Shown here: positions 18,078 to 27,286 of the stretch, piece after piece
Layout of the letters: the number at the start of each line of letters is the position of its first letter
Numbering within the stretch: the first letter of the stretch is position 1
Assembly: GCF_006874475.1 (NCBI RefSeq)
Contig: NZ_VIRM01000025.1
Coordinates: 1 to 64,000, forward strand
DNA length: 64,000 bases
DNA from: Microbispora hainanensis
GTDB lineage: Bacteria; Actinomycetota; Actinomycetes; Streptosporangiales; Streptosporangiaceae
Direction of reading: 5' to 3'
Notes under the pieces: generated by a model
The model's database searches: none
What the model saw: only the letters and a program-made list of their open reading frames with translations
What the model was told of the DNA's origin: nothing
Made by a program: the position numbers and the translations under genes

Positions 18078-18950
18078 ATGAGCGATCCCGTACTGGTCGT
18101 CGGAGCCACGGGCCGGCAGGGCGGCGCCGCCGCGCGCCGGTTGCTCGCCCGCGGCCGGAGCGTACGCGCCCTGGTGCGCGACCCGGGCGGTTCCGCCGCG
18201 AAGGCGCTGGAGGAGTCGGGAGCGGAACTCGTCGCCGGCGACCTCGACGACGAGGAGTCGCTGCGCCGCGCGATGCGGGGCGTGGACGGGGTCTTCCTGG
18301 CGCTGACCATGATGCAGGGCCCGACGATCACCGTCGAAGGCGCCGCCGCCGAGGAACGGCGGGGCCTGACGGTGGCCCGGCTGGCCGCGGAGATCGGCAC
18401 GGGACACCTCGTGTACAGCTCGGTCCCCGGCACGGACCACCCGTCCGGACTCCCCCACATCGAGAGCAAGGCGCGGATCGAACGCGAGATCCACGCGCTC
18501 GGGCTGCCGGCGACGATCCTGCGCCCGGTCTCCTTCATGGAGAACTTCAGCACCTACAACCGGCCGGCCCTGGAGGACGGCACGCTGGTCGTACGGCTCG
18601 CCGCGGATCCCGGCACACCGATGCAGCTGATCAGCGTCGAGGACATCGGGGTGTTCGCCGCCCTCGCCTTCGAGCGCCCCGGCCGGTATCTCGGCCGCAC
18701 GGTCGACCTGGGCGCCGACGAGCCCACCCCGTCGGAGATCGCCGCCACGTTCGGCCGGGTGTGCGGCCTGCCGGCCCGCTTCGAACGGACGCCGATCGAG
18801 CAGGTGCGCGCGTTCGACCCGTGGGTGGCCCGGATGTTCGAGTTCTTCGAGGAGCACCCCGCACAGGTCGATCTGCCCGCCCTGCGCGCCGAGCACCCCG
18901 GCCTGATGACCTTGGAGACGTGGCTGCGCGCCACCGGCTGGAAAGCGTGA
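18078..18950 (+). CDS. NmrA/HSCARG-like NAD(P)-binding protein
   Basis: 290 residues with the Rossmann motif VVGATGRQGGAAARRLL and ALVRDPGG, then LVYSSVPGTDHPSGLPHIESK, typical of NmrA-like proteins that bind NAD(P) and act as redox sensors or reductases. The YxxxK motif of classical SDRs is not clear, so a sensor role is possible. GGAGG lies 9 nt upstream. The cupin gene starts 11 bp after its stop, so the two form a unit. Confidence 0.85.
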   Translation: MSDPVLVVGATGRQGGAAARRLLARGRSVRALVRDPGGSAAKALEESGAELVAGDLDDEESLRRAMRGVDGVFLALTMMQGPTITVEGAAAEERRGLTVARLAAEIGTGHLVYSSVPGTDHPSGLPHIESKARIEREIHALGLPATILRPVSFMENFSTYNRPALEDGTLVVRLAADPGTPMQLISVEDIGVFAALAFERPGRYLGRTVDLGADEPTPSEIAATFGRVCGLPARFERTPIEQVRAFDPWVARMFEFFEEHPAQVDLPALRAEHPGLMTLETWLRATGWKA

Positions 18951-18961
18951 GGTGCAAGGAC

Positions 18962-19465
18962 ATGACCGATGGACTGTTACTTCCGCCGGGAGGCGGCGAC
19001 TCGATCCAGGCGATGACGCTGAAGGTCGGCGCGGACCAGGCGGCGGCGTGGTCGGTCTTCGAGGCCGTGGTCGCCCCGGGTTTCGACGTCGGGGCGCACC
19101 TGCATCACGAGGCGGAGGAGATGTTCTACGTCATCGACGGCGAACTCGACCTCCTCGCCTTCCACCCGGCGGCCTCGGACACGGGCTCCGACTGGCGTTC
19201 CTGGCGCTCCGAGACCGGCGCCGAGGTGCTGCGGGGCGGGCCGGGGAGCTTCATGCACGTGCCCGCCGGATGCCCCCACGCGTTCTTCAACCCCGGCAGT
19301 GAACCGGCCCGGATGCTGTTCATCGTGACCCCGGCGGGTCACGAGACCTACCTGCGGGAGCTCACCCGGATGCTGGCCTCGGGACCGCCGGACCCGGCCG
19401 AGGTCGCGGCGCTGCGCGCCCGGCACGACATCCACCAGCTGACCCCGCTCACGAACCGCGCCTGA
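18962..19465 (+). CDS. Cupin domain protein
   Basis: 167 residues with a single cupin barrel: metal ligands in HLHHEAEEMFYVIDGE (HxH...E) and a later His in VPAGCPHAFFNPG. ATG 18962 is preceded by AAGGA. It probably binds a metal and a small carboxylate or acts as a dioxygenase or isomerase; the substrate is unknown. It is co-transcribed with the NmrA-like gene and ends before a strong hairpin. Confidence 0.82.
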   Translation: MTDGLLLPPGGGDSIQAMTLKVGADQAAAWSVFEAVVAPGFDVGAHLHHEAEEMFYVIDGELDLLAFHPAASDTGSDWRSWRSETGAEVLRGGPGSFMHVPAGCPHAFFNPGSEPARMLFIVTPAGHETYLRELTRMLASGPPDPAEVAALRARHDIHQLTPLTNRA

Positions 19466-19540
19466 CCACGCCCGCCGCCGGCGCCGACCAGGTCCTCGTC
19501 ATGCAGCAGCACGAGCTCAGGGAGGGGACCTGCAGCACGC

Positions 19541-19582
19541 ACGCCCGCGGCGCCCGCTTCGATCGGCGGGCGCCGCGGGCGT
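19541..19582. terminator. 17-bp perfect stem hairpin, bidirectional terminator
   Basis: Arms at 19541-19557 (ACGCCCGCGGCGCCCGC) and 19566-19582 are exact complements around an 8-nt loop TTCGATCG. It lies between the convergent cupin and IclR genes and should stop transcription from both sides. Confidence 0.75.
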
Positions 19583-19592
19583 ACGGACGCGA

Positions 19593-20366
19593 TCAGAAGG
19601 CGCGGCGCTGCCGCATGGCGGAGCGCTCGATGCGCTCGCGCGCCTCCAGCAGGCAGGAGGCGATCTCCTTCTCCCGCTCCGGGGTGAGGCGCGGGATCGG
19701 CACCGAGCAGCTGATGGCGTCGCGCGGCGGGTCGCTGATGTGCAGCGCGACGCCGAAGCACCGCAGCCCCTCGGTGTTCTCCTCGCGGTCCACCGCGTAG
19801 CCCTGCTTGCGCACGCGGTGCAGGTCGACCAGCAGCTCATCGGCGTCCACGATCGTGTGGGCCGTCAGCGAGGGCAGCTCGGCGGGCAGCAGCGCGCGCA
19901 CCTCGGCGTCGTCGCGGCTCGCCAGGATCGCCTTGCCGAGCGACGTGGTGCTCGCCGGCAGGCGGCGGCCCACCCGCGAGAACGGCCGCAGGTAGTGCCG
20001 CGAGGCGCGGGTGGCGAGATACACGATGTCGAAATGGTCGAGACGGGCGAGGTGCACCGTCTCGCCGGTGACCTCGGCCAGCCAGTCCAGCGCGTCGTGC
20101 GCGAGCTGGACCACCGGGTCGCCGTCGATGTACGTCGCCCCGACCAGCAGAGCCCGCATGCCGATCCGGTAGAGCGTGCCGGTGACGTCGGTCTCGATCC
20201 AGCCGAGGTCGACCAGCGTGCGCAGCAGGGCGTGCAGGCTGCTCTTGGGGTAGCCCAGCTTGCCCTGTAGGTCGGTGAGGCTGTGCAGTCCGGGATACTG
20301 CGCGAAGAAGTCGAGCAGCTCGACCGTCCGGAGTGCCGACTTCACGTGCGGCACGGGTTCCGCCAT
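19593..20366 (-). CDS. IclR family transcriptional regulator of the acid-sugar genes
   Basis: 257 residues. N-terminal winged helix (LTDLQGKLGYPKSSLHALLR, TLVDLGWIE) and an IclR effector domain (TSLGKAILA, RKQGYAVDREENTEGLRCFG). IclR proteins commonly control aromatic and acid-sugar catabolism. It lies 30 bp downstream of the enolase-superfamily dehydratase and on the same strand as the sugar transporter, so it most likely regulates this cluster (context inference). Confidence 0.88.
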   Translation of the reverse strand: MAEPVPHVKSALRTVELLDFFAQYPGLHSLTDLQGKLGYPKSSLHALLRTLVDLGWIETDVTGTLYRIGMRALLVGATYIDGDPVVQLAHDALDWLAEVTGETVHLARLDHFDIVYLATRASRHYLRPFSRVGRRLPASTTSLGKAILASRDDAEVRALLPAELPSLTAHTIVDADELLVDLHRVRKQGYAVDREENTEGLRCFGVALHISDPPRDAISCSVPIPRLTPEREKEIASCLLEARERIERSAMRQRRAF

Positions 20367-20396
20367 GTGTACCTCCCTGACCCGCCTGTCCGCCTC

Positions 20397-21560
20397 CTAT
20401 TGTGAGCCGGTTCCCCAGGAGGCGACCGTCCGGGAGGCGATGTAGTCCATATCCAGATCATCCCCTAGTCCGGGAGTGTCCGGCATCCGCACCTTTCCGG
20501 CGGAGAGCGGGTCGACGATCGACCGCAGGTGCGGGGCGGGCGTGTCGTAGTCCGAGTGCGGGTGCAGCAGCCCTCGCTCGTACCACTGCCCGCACAGGGT
20601 GGCGCCGATCACGGCAAGGGCGCCGGAGCCGTTGCCGTGGATCTCGCAGTCCATGCCGAACGACTCGGCCAGGTGGACCGCCTTGATCGCCGGGATGATC
20701 CCGCCGGAGCCGACCACGCCGACCCTGAGGATGTCGCAGGCCCCCGCGGCCACCCACTCCGCCCGCGCCATGTGCTTGCCCCAGGAGGTCTCCGGCCCGA
20801 GGATCGGCGTCCTGAGCTGGTCGGCGAGCCATCGGTAGGACTGCACCGACGCCTCCTCCATCGGCTCCTCGTACCACGCGAAGTTCAGCTCGTCCAGGGC
20901 CCGGCCGAGGGCCAGCGCCTCCGAGCGGGAGTACCAGTGGTTGCTGTCGAGCATGAGCGCGACGTCCGGGCCGACCGCCTCCCGGACCGCGGCGCACGCC
21001 TCGATGTCGCGGTCCACGCCGTACGGCATGGGCGGCATCCAGGTGTGCAGCTTGATCCCGCGGTAGCCGCGGGAGACGAGTTCCTTGGCGAAGGCGGCGT
21101 AGTCGTCGGGGGTGGCCAGGCCGCCGGGGATGTCGTCGCCGCACATCGTGCTCGCGTAGGCGGGCACCTCCGAGCGGGCGCCGCCGAGGAGTTTCCAGAC
21201 CGGCAGGCCGAGCTTGCGCCCGGCGAGGTCCCACAGGGCCTGGTCGACCGCGCTGAGCGCCCGGTCGGACAGGTTGCCCTGGGCGCCCCGCTGCCGGCGG
21301 GCGACGCGGTGCCACAGCCGCTCGCGGTCGAGGCTGTCCTGGCCGATCAGCGCCGGGCCGATGTGGCCCGTGATCACCGCCTCCCTGACGGTGTCGGGCG
21401 CCGCCAGGCAGTATCCGGTCGCGCCGTCGCTGTCGCTGACGGCCAGCAGCGCCTCCCGCACGTCCCGGGGCGGGCCGGGGTGCCGGTGACCGTGCCCGTC
21501 CACCACGGACTTGGTGACCGTGGTGAAGACCGTGACGATGACGCGTTCGACGACCGCCAT
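20397..21560 (-). CDS. Enolase-superfamily acid-sugar dehydratase (mandelate racemase subgroup)
   Basis: 387 residues. The barrel shows the three metal ligands in order: Asp in ALMLDSNHWYS, Glu in FAWYEEPME and Glu in ILGPETSWG. Candidate catalytic bases are GIKLHTW at the end of the second strand and His in EIHGNGSGA. The family dehydrates or epimerises aldonates and aldarates. With KdgD, uronate dehydrogenase and pectate lyase nearby, galactarate (from galacturonate) is a natural substrate, but the assignment is contextual. ATG 21560 follows GGAAGAGG. Confidence 0.82.
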   Translation of the reverse strand: MAVVERVIVTVFTTVTKSVVDGHGHRHPGPPRDVREALLAVSDSDGATGYCLAAPDTVREAVITGHIGPALIGQDSLDRERLWHRVARRQRGAQGNLSDRALSAVDQALWDLAGRKLGLPVWKLLGGARSEVPAYASTMCGDDIPGGLATPDDYAAFAKELVSRGYRGIKLHTWMPPMPYGVDRDIEACAAVREAVGPDVALMLDSNHWYSRSEALALGRALDELNFAWYEEPMEEASVQSYRWLADQLRTPILGPETSWGKHMARAEWVAAGACDILRVGVVGSGGIIPAIKAVHLAESFGMDCEIHGNGSGALAVIGATLCGQWYERGLLHPHSDYDTPAPHLRSIVDPLSAGKVRMPDTPGLGDDLDMDYIASRTVASWGTGSQ

Positions 21561-21651
21561 GACCTCTTCCTCTCTCTCGGTGTGGAGGGGCCGGAGGGCC
21601 GGTGCGCGGTCAGGGACGCACCGGCCCGGTCCCGGGACGCGGCGGCGACCG

Positions 21652-22941
21652 TCAGCCGCCGGTCGCCTTCTTCCATTCGGCCTGGGCGTCGGTCAGCTTC
21701 TGCGCCAGAGTGTCGAGGAACTCCTGGGGCTTCATCTGGCCGAGCAGCACCTTCTGGAAGAGGGGCTCGGTGTCGGCCTTGGTGATGGAGGAGAACTGCG
21801 GCAGGTAGTAGGGCGGCGAAACGACCTGGGTGTTCGGGTCGTTCAGCGTGTCGACGGCCGTCTTCAGGTGCTCCAGGCCCTGCACCCAGGCGTCGCCCTG
21901 CGCCTCGGTGTTGGCCGGGATCTGGCCCGTCTGCTCGTTCCAGTAGCTGTTGCCGTCGTGGGAGACCAGGAACTCGACGAACTTCCAGGCGGCGTCCTTG
22001 TGCTCGCTGTTCTTGAACACCGCGAAGCCGTCGACGGGGTTGGCGACGATGGTCCGCTTGCCGCCGGGACCGGCCGGCAGCGCGAAGGCGCCGATCTTGT
22101 CCTTGCCGTGGGCCTTGACGTGGTCGTTGTACGAGCCCAGGTTGTGGTGCATCATCGCGATCTTCCCGGTGCCGAACTGGGCGACCATCTTCGGGAAGTC
22201 GTTGGTGACGTCGGCCTCGGGGGTGTCCTTCTTGTACAGCCCGGCCATCTTGGCGAGGAACTCGGCGTTCTTCGGGTCGTTGACCGTGCTCTTGCCCGAG
22301 GCGTCGAAGAACTCGGTCAGGCCCGAGTAGGAGTACATCTCGGCCAGGATCTGGAAGATCGAGCCGGCGCCGCCGCGGATGGTGTAGCCGTACTCGTCGG
22401 GCTTCCTGGTCAGCTCGTCGGCGTCCTTGAAGAACTCGTCCCAGGTGCTCGGCGCCTGCTGGAGCTTGTCCTTCAGATACCACACCACGTCCATGTTGGA
22501 GGTGTTGGGCACCAGGTAGAGCTTGCCGTCCGGCACGGTCCTGCGGACCGAGTCGAGCATCGACGTGACCAGCTTGCCGTTCACCGAGCTCTTGGCCAGC
22601 CACTCGTCCGCCGGCTCCAGCGCCTGCTGGCCGGTCAGGTTGGCCAGGTACGACGTGGTGACGCCGCCGACGTCGGGGGTGTCCCCGCCCGCGATGGCGG
22701 TGTCGTACTTCTGCTGGACGGAGGCGATCGGGACGCCGACGTACTCGACGTGGATCGAGGGGTTGGCCGCCTCGAACCGCTTGATCAGCTCCTGGTAGAT
22801 CGGGGTGCGGGCGCCCCCGTTGTTGTCCCAGAACGTGATGGTCGTCTTGCCGGAGCCCTCGCCGGAGTTCGAGTCCGACCCGCACCCGGTAGCGGTGACG
22901 GCGAGAACGGCGAGCGCCGCCCAGGCCACTTTCATCTTCAT
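21652..22941 (-). CDS. ABC transporter sugar-binding lipoprotein
   Basis: 429 residues of the family 1 extracellular solute-binding fold (TTITFWDNNGGA, GGDTPDV, GYTIRGGAGS). A signal peptide ends in the lipobox VTATGC, giving a lipid-anchored protein outside the membrane. ATG 22941 follows AGGAGGAACC. It is encoded just downstream of two permeases. The clustered catabolic genes suggest it binds uronates, oligogalacturonides or aldarates. Confidence 0.9.
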   Translation of the reverse strand: MKMKVAWAALAVLAVTATGCGSDSNSGEGSGKTTITFWDNNGGARTPIYQELIKRFEAANPSIHVEYVGVPIASVQQKYDTAIAGGDTPDVGGVTTSYLANLTGQQALEPADEWLAKSSVNGKLVTSMLDSVRRTVPDGKLYLVPNTSNMDVVWYLKDKLQQAPSTWDEFFKDADELTRKPDEYGYTIRGGAGSIFQILAEMYSYSGLTEFFDASGKSTVNDPKNAEFLAKMAGLYKKDTPEADVTNDFPKMVAQFGTGKIAMMHHNLGSYNDHVKAHGKDKIGAFALPAGPGGKRTIVANPVDGFAVFKNSEHKDAAWKFVEFLVSHDGNSYWNEQTGQIPANTEAQGDAWVQGLEHLKTAVDTLNDPNTQVVSPPYYLPQFSSITKADTEPLFQKVLLGQMKPQEFLDTLAQKLTDAQAEWKKATGG

Positions 22942-22989
22942 GGTTCCTCCTGCTTACGACAGGCTGCTCTCGACAGTTCTCTGGGGGTG

Positions 22990-23868
22990 CTATCCCTTGA
23001 CCGCGCCGGCGCTGATGCCGTGCACGAGATAGCGCTGGACCACTGCGAACACGCAGACCACCGGCAGGGCGGCGACGACGCCCCCGGCCGCCAGGGCCCC
23101 GAAGTCGGCGCTGTACTCCCCGATCGTGTAGCTGAGCCCGACCGGGATCGTGAAGCTGTCCTGCTTGCTGACGAACATCAGCGCGAACAGGAAGTTGTTC
23201 CACGTGTGGATGAAGGCGAACGACCCCACGGCGATCAGGCCGGGCCGCAGCTGCGGCAGCACGATCGCGAGGAAGCCGCGGAACCGGGTGCAGCCGTCGA
23301 CCATCGCGGCCTCCTCGACCGTGAACGGCACGGCCGAGATGAACCCGCTCATCAGGATGATCGACAAGGGCAGGTTGAAGACGGTGTCGGCGACGATGAG
23401 GCTGGCCAGGCTGTTGATCAGGCCGAGCGACTTGAAGATCGAGAACAGCGGGATCAGCATCATCGCGCCGGGGATGAACTGGGTGCACAGCAGCACGACC
23501 ATGAACAGGCTCCGGCCGCGGAACCGGTAGCGCGACAGCGCGTAGCCGCCCATGACCGCGATGACCGTGGTGACCAGCAGCGACCAGACCCCGACGATCA
23601 CGCTGTTCTTGAAGAACACCGCATAGCCGATGTCGTTCCAGACGGTCTCGAAGTGCTCGAACGTGATCGGCCACGGCACCGGGTCGGTCGATCCGGCCGG
23701 CCGGAGGGCGAACACGAGCATCCAGTAGAACGGCACGAGGGTGAAGACCAGATACAACCCGAGGGGGACGTAGAGCCGCAGCACGCGGCCGGGATCGCGT
23801 CTCTTCCGCCGGCGGGCCCCCTGGGGCATCGCTCGCGTGCGCGGGCGGGTCATGACGTCGGCGCTCAT
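22990..23868 (-). CDS. Carbohydrate ABC transporter permease (MalG type)
   Basis: 292 residues with six membrane helices and the EAA loop EEAAMVDGCTRFRGFLAIVL that contacts the ATPase. The C-terminus LVHGISAGAVKG is typical of MalG-like permeases. It follows the partner permease with a 19-bp gap containing its ribosome site (GAGGGG). No ATPase gene is encoded here, so it must use a shared MsiK-like ATPase encoded elsewhere. Confidence 0.93.
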   Translation of the reverse strand: MSADVMTRPRTRAMPQGARRRKRRDPGRVLRLYVPLGLYLVFTLVPFYWMLVFALRPAGSTDPVPWPITFEHFETVWNDIGYAVFFKNSVIVGVWSLLVTTVIAVMGGYALSRYRFRGRSLFMVVLLCTQFIPGAMMLIPLFSIFKSLGLINSLASLIVADTVFNLPLSIILMSGFISAVPFTVEEAAMVDGCTRFRGFLAIVLPQLRPGLIAVGSFAFIHTWNNFLFALMFVSKQDSFTIPVGLSYTIGEYSADFGALAAGGVVAALPVVCVFAVVQRYLVHGISAGAVKG

Positions 23869-23887
23869 CGAGAAACCCCTCGCCTCT

Positions 23888-24754
23888 TCATCGTTCCTCG
23901 CCGAACCGGCTGAGCCGGAGGTAGAGGATGGAGCAGAACAGCAGGATCACGAAGCCCGCCATCGTCAGCGCCGAGCCGTACCCGAAGTCCTTGGAGTCGA
24001 CGGCCCGCTGCGCCACGTACAGCGGCAGCGTGGTCGTGACCTGCGCCGGGCCGCCGCCGGTCATGGTGTAGAGGAGGTCGACGTTGTTGAACTCCCAGAC
24101 CCCGCGCAGCAGCGTGGCCAGCACGATCGCGTCCCGCAGGTGCGGCAGCGTGACGTGGATGAAGCGCCTGGTGCGCCCGGCGCCGTCCACCGCCGCCGCC
24201 TCGTAGAGCTCGCCGGGGATGCCCTGCAGCCCGGCGAGCAGGAGGATCGCGAAGAACGGCACGCCGCGCCACAACTCGGTCACCACCACGGCCGGGAAGA
24301 CCGTGCCGGGGTTGCCGAGGACCGCCGCCTCGGGCTGCCCGAGGAAGCGCAGCACCCCGGTGCTCGGTGTGTAGAGCAGGATCCAGATGCCCGTCGTCAG
24401 CACTCCGGAGACGGCCCAGGGCGAGAAGACCAGCGACCGGGCGAGCCCCCGCCCGATGAAACTTTCATTGACGATGAGGGCCAGAGCCAGCCCGAGGATC
24501 AGCTGGAGGCCGATCTCCGCGACCACCCATTTGGCGGTGAACCCGAGGCTGTGCCAGAAGACCTCGTCCTCGAACAGCATCCGCCGGAAGTTGTCGAGCC
24601 CGGCGAAGCCGTCCGCCCATGGCCGGGTGAGGTTGCGGTGCTGCAGGCTGTAGTACGCGACGCTGGCGATCGGGTAGACGAGAAACGCGGCGATGAGCGC
24701 GACCGTCGGCGAGATCAGCAGGTACGGCACGGCCTTGCGGCGCATCGTCGTCAC
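23888..24754 (-). CDS. Carbohydrate ABC transporter permease (MalF type)
   Basis: 288 residues with six membrane helices, the motif YEAAAVDGAGRTRRFIHVTL as EAA loop, and the MalF-like segment LYTMTGGGPAQVTTTLPLY. GTG 24754 follows GAGGAG; the internal ATG at codon 4 is an alternative. First gene of the transporter operon, divergent from kdgD across a 239-bp regulatory gap. Confidence 0.92.
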   Translation of the reverse strand: MTTMRRKAVPYLLISPTVALIAAFLVYPIASVAYYSLQHRNLTRPWADGFAGLDNFRRMLFEDEVFWHSLGFTAKWVVAEIGLQLILGLALALIVNESFIGRGLARSLVFSPWAVSGVLTTGIWILLYTPSTGVLRFLGQPEAAVLGNPGTVFPAVVVTELWRGVPFFAILLLAGLQGIPGELYEAAAVDGAGRTRRFIHVTLPHLRDAIVLATLLRGVWEFNNVDLLYTMTGGGPAQVTTTLPLYVAQRAVDSKDFGYGSALTMAGFVILLFCSILYLRLSRFGEER

Positions 24755-24805
24755 CGGCGCATCTCCTCTGCGACTCTTGCCGGAACCACCATCAAGACAT
24801 ATTCC

Positions 24806-24818
24806 TGAACGTGGTTCA
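24806..24818. promoter_or_regulatory. Small inverted repeat TGAAC-GTG-GTTCA upstream of the transporter operon
   Basis: A perfect 5-3-5 repeat 52 bp upstream of the MalF-type permease start, within the divergent gap shared with kdgD. It may be an operator for the IclR or another regulator. Confidence 0.35.
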
Positions 24819-24956
24819 CAAACGTGGACGGATCAACGGTGATGTTCGGGCCGCGGTCCTGTCAAGAACCCGTGTCCTATTCGAAACATTCACCCTCTTC
24901 GGGGTGCGCGTCTTGACCGCGCGCCGCCGCACACCGTACGGTCCGGGTGTTCACGA

Positions 24957-24975
24957 ATATGAATCAGGTTCATAT
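24957..24975. promoter_or_regulatory. Perfect 7-5-7 inverted repeat directly upstream of kdgD
   Basis: ATATGAA-TCAGG-TTCATAT ends 7 nt before the GGAGG ribosome site of kdgD. It sits in an AT-rich patch of an otherwise GC-rich region, as expected for an operator that blocks initiation. Confidence 0.5.
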
Positions 24976-24993
24976 GGATGGCGGAGGAAGCCG

Positions 24994-25911
24994 GTGACAA
25001 TCGACGGCCTGCTGTTCTTCCCGGTCACGCCCTGCGACGAGGAGGAGCGGCTCGACCTCGAGGTGTTCCGCCGGCACGTGCGGCAGGGCGTCGAGGCGGG
25101 GTGCGGAGCGGTGTTCGCCTGCTGCGGCACCGGCGAGTTCCCCTCGCTCAGCCTGCGCGACTACGCCGCCTGCGTGGCCGCGGCGGTCGAGGAGGCGGCC
25201 GGGCGCGTCCCGGTGGTCGCCGGGACCGGCTACGGCACCGCGATGGCCCTGGAGTTCGCCAGGGCGGCCGAGGACGGCGGGGCGTCGGCCCTGCTCGCGC
25301 TGCCGCCCTACCTCGTGCAGGCGGGCCAGGACGGCCTGCGCCGCCACTACGAGGCGCTCGCGGACGGCGCCGGGCTGCCGGTCATCCTCTACCAGCGGGA
25401 CAACGCGATCTTCGAGCCGGAGACGGTCGCGGCGCTCGCGCGGCACCCGGGCGTCATCGGATTCAAGGACGGCTACGGCGACCTCGGCCTCCTGCGCCGG
25501 ATCATCGAGGCCGCCCCGCCGGAAATGCTCTATTTCAACGGCCTGCCGACGGCGGAGCTGTCCCAGCTCGCCTACCGGGACCTCGGAGTGGTCCGCTACT
25601 CCTCCGCCGTCTTCTGTTTCCTCCCCGACCTCGCGCTCGCCTGCTATCGGGCGCTGCGGGACGGCCGCGACGACGTCGCGAACCGTCTGATCGAGGGCTT
25701 CTACCGTCCCCTGGTCGACCTCCGCGGCCAGGGCCCGGGGTATGCCGTCTCGCTCATCAAGGCGGGCGTTCGCCTGCGTGGTCTGGACGTGGGACCCGTC
25801 CGCCGGCCGCTGTCCGATCCCGGCCCCGAGCACCTCGACAGGCTCGCGGCGCTGATCGACCGCGGTCTCGCCCTTCTCGAAGAACTGGAGCGGTCGCCCG
25901 ATCCGGCCTGA
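24994..25911 (+). CDS. kdgD: 5-dehydro-4-deoxyglucarate dehydratase, copy 1
   Basis: 305 residues from GTG 24994 with GGAGGAAG upstream. It is a DapA-superfamily aldolase with KdgD-specific segments: FFPVTPCD, CGTGEFPSLS, LLALPPYLV, YQRDNAIF, GFKDGYGD (Schiff-base Lys), FNGLPTAE and YSSAVFCF. It dehydrates and decarboxylates 5-dehydro-4-deoxyglucarate to alpha-ketoglutarate semialdehyde and CO2. Divergent from the sugar importer and followed by pectate lyase. A second KdgD lies at 33131. Confidence 0.9.
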   Translation: MTIDGLLFFPVTPCDEEERLDLEVFRRHVRQGVEAGCGAVFACCGTGEFPSLSLRDYAACVAAAVEEAAGRVPVVAGTGYGTAMALEFARAAEDGGASALLALPPYLVQAGQDGLRRHYEALADGAGLPVILYQRDNAIFEPETVAALARHPGVIGFKDGYGDLGLLRRIIEAAPPEMLYFNGLPTAELSQLAYRDLGVVRYSSAVFCFLPDLALACYRALRDGRDDVANRLIEGFYRPLVDLRGQGPGYAVSLIKAGVRLRGLDVGPVRRPLSDPGPEHLDRLAALIDRGLALLEELERSPDPA

Positions 25912-25968
25912 GCGCCGGCGACGCGTACGGACTCGTCTCGGGGGAGCGACCGCGGAACGGAGACAGTC

Positions 25969-27270
25969 ATGCCCGGAAGATCCCTACTCCTGTCGGCCGC
26001 CCTCGCGATCACGGCCGCCGTCCCCGTGCTGGGAGCGGGCCCCGCCGGAGCGGTCACCCCGCCCGCCGGGAAGCCGGCCGACATCGGGCGGCAGACGCTG
26101 CCCGCGGGCGACGGCTGGGCCTCGTCCGGCACGGGCACCACCGGCGGCGCGGCGGCCCCCGCGTCGAACGTCCACGTGGTCACCGACCGCGCGGGCCTGG
26201 CCGCGGCGCTCGCCTCCCCCGGCCCCCGCATCATCTACGTCAAGGGCGTCATCGACGTCGACAAGACCTGCGCCGACTTCGCCACCGGCGGCTACACCCT
26301 GGCCGGCTACCTCGCGGCGTACGACCCGGCGGTGTGGGGACGCGACACCGAGCCGTCCGGGCCGATGGAGGACGCGCGGGCCGCCTCCGCCGAGGCGCAG
26401 ACGAAGTACATCAAGCTCAAGGTGCCGTCCGACACCACCATCGCAGGCCTGCCGGGAGCGGCCATCCGGCACATCAACCTGCACGTGGACAAGGCCGACA
26501 ACGTCATCATCCGCAACATCCGCTTCGAGGACGCGGCCGACTGCTTTCCCCAGTGGGACCCCACGGACGGCGACGAGGGCAACTGGAACTCCCTCTATGA
26601 CAACATCTCGGTCACCGGCTCGACCCACGTGTGGATCGACCACAACACGTTCACCGACGGGGACAACCCCGACGCGAACCAGCCGGTCTACTTCGGCCGG
26701 CCCTACCAGGTGCACGACGGGCAGGCGGACATCACCAACGGCTCCGACTTCGTGACCGTGTCGTGGAACACGTTCTCCGACCACGACAAGACCATGCTGA
26801 TCGGCTCGACCAACAACCCCGCGACCGACCGGGGCAAGCTCAGCGTCACCGTGCACCACAACGAGTTCTCCGGCAACCTGCAGCGGCTGCCCCGCGTGCG
26901 GTTCGGCAAGGTGCACGTCTACAACAACTACTACCAGGTGCCCGACGCCGGGCCCTTCGAGTACGCGCTGGGCGTGGGCGTGGAGTCGCAGATCTACGCC
27001 GAGAACAACTACTTCCGGCTGAGCCGGAGCGTCGACCCGGCCGACCTGCTCTACAACTGGGGCGGCACGACGCTGACGGCCAAGGGCAACCTGCTGCGGG
27101 TCGGCGGCAAGGAGACGCCGATCGACCTGGTCTCCGTCTACAACGCGAAGAACGACCCCGACCTCGGCGCCGACGCGGGCTGGACGCCGGCCCTGCACAC
27201 GGGGATCGACCCCGCCGCGAGCGTGCGCAGGGAGGTCTCCCGGCACGCCGGGGCCGGAAAGATCCATTGA
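25969..27270 (+). CDS. Secreted pectate lyase (PL1-like)
   Basis: 433 residues with a Sec signal peptide (AALAITAAVPVLGAGPAGA), then a right-handed beta-helix: NVIIRNIRFED, HVWIDHNTFTDGD (calcium-binding aspartates), SDHDKTMLIGS and the catalytic-arginine stretch LQRLPRVRFGKVHVYNNYY. It cleaves polygalacturonate outside the cell by beta elimination, producing unsaturated oligogalacturonides for the linked importer. It lies 57 bp downstream of kdgD and is probably in the same transcript. Confidence 0.92.
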   Translation: MPGRSLLLSAALAITAAVPVLGAGPAGAVTPPAGKPADIGRQTLPAGDGWASSGTGTTGGAAAPASNVHVVTDRAGLAAALASPGPRIIYVKGVIDVDKTCADFATGGYTLAGYLAAYDPAVWGRDTEPSGPMEDARAASAEAQTKYIKLKVPSDTTIAGLPGAAIRHINLHVDKADNVIIRNIRFEDAADCFPQWDPTDGDEGNWNSLYDNISVTGSTHVWIDHNTFTDGDNPDANQPVYFGRPYQVHDGQADITNGSDFVTVSWNTFSDHDKTMLIGSTNNPATDRGKLSVTVHHNEFSGNLQRLPRVRFGKVHVYNNYYQVPDAGPFEYALGVGVESQIYAENNYFRLSRSVDPADLLYNWGGTTLTAKGNLLRVGGKETPIDLVSVYNAKNDPDLGADAGWTPALHTGIDPAASVRREVSRHAGAGKIH

Positions 27271-27286
27271 CGGGCGGCGCGCGGCC

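Noticed and set aside
21374-23674. A 766-codon minus-strand frame
   Set aside because: It is a shadow of the sugar-binding protein and permease genes.
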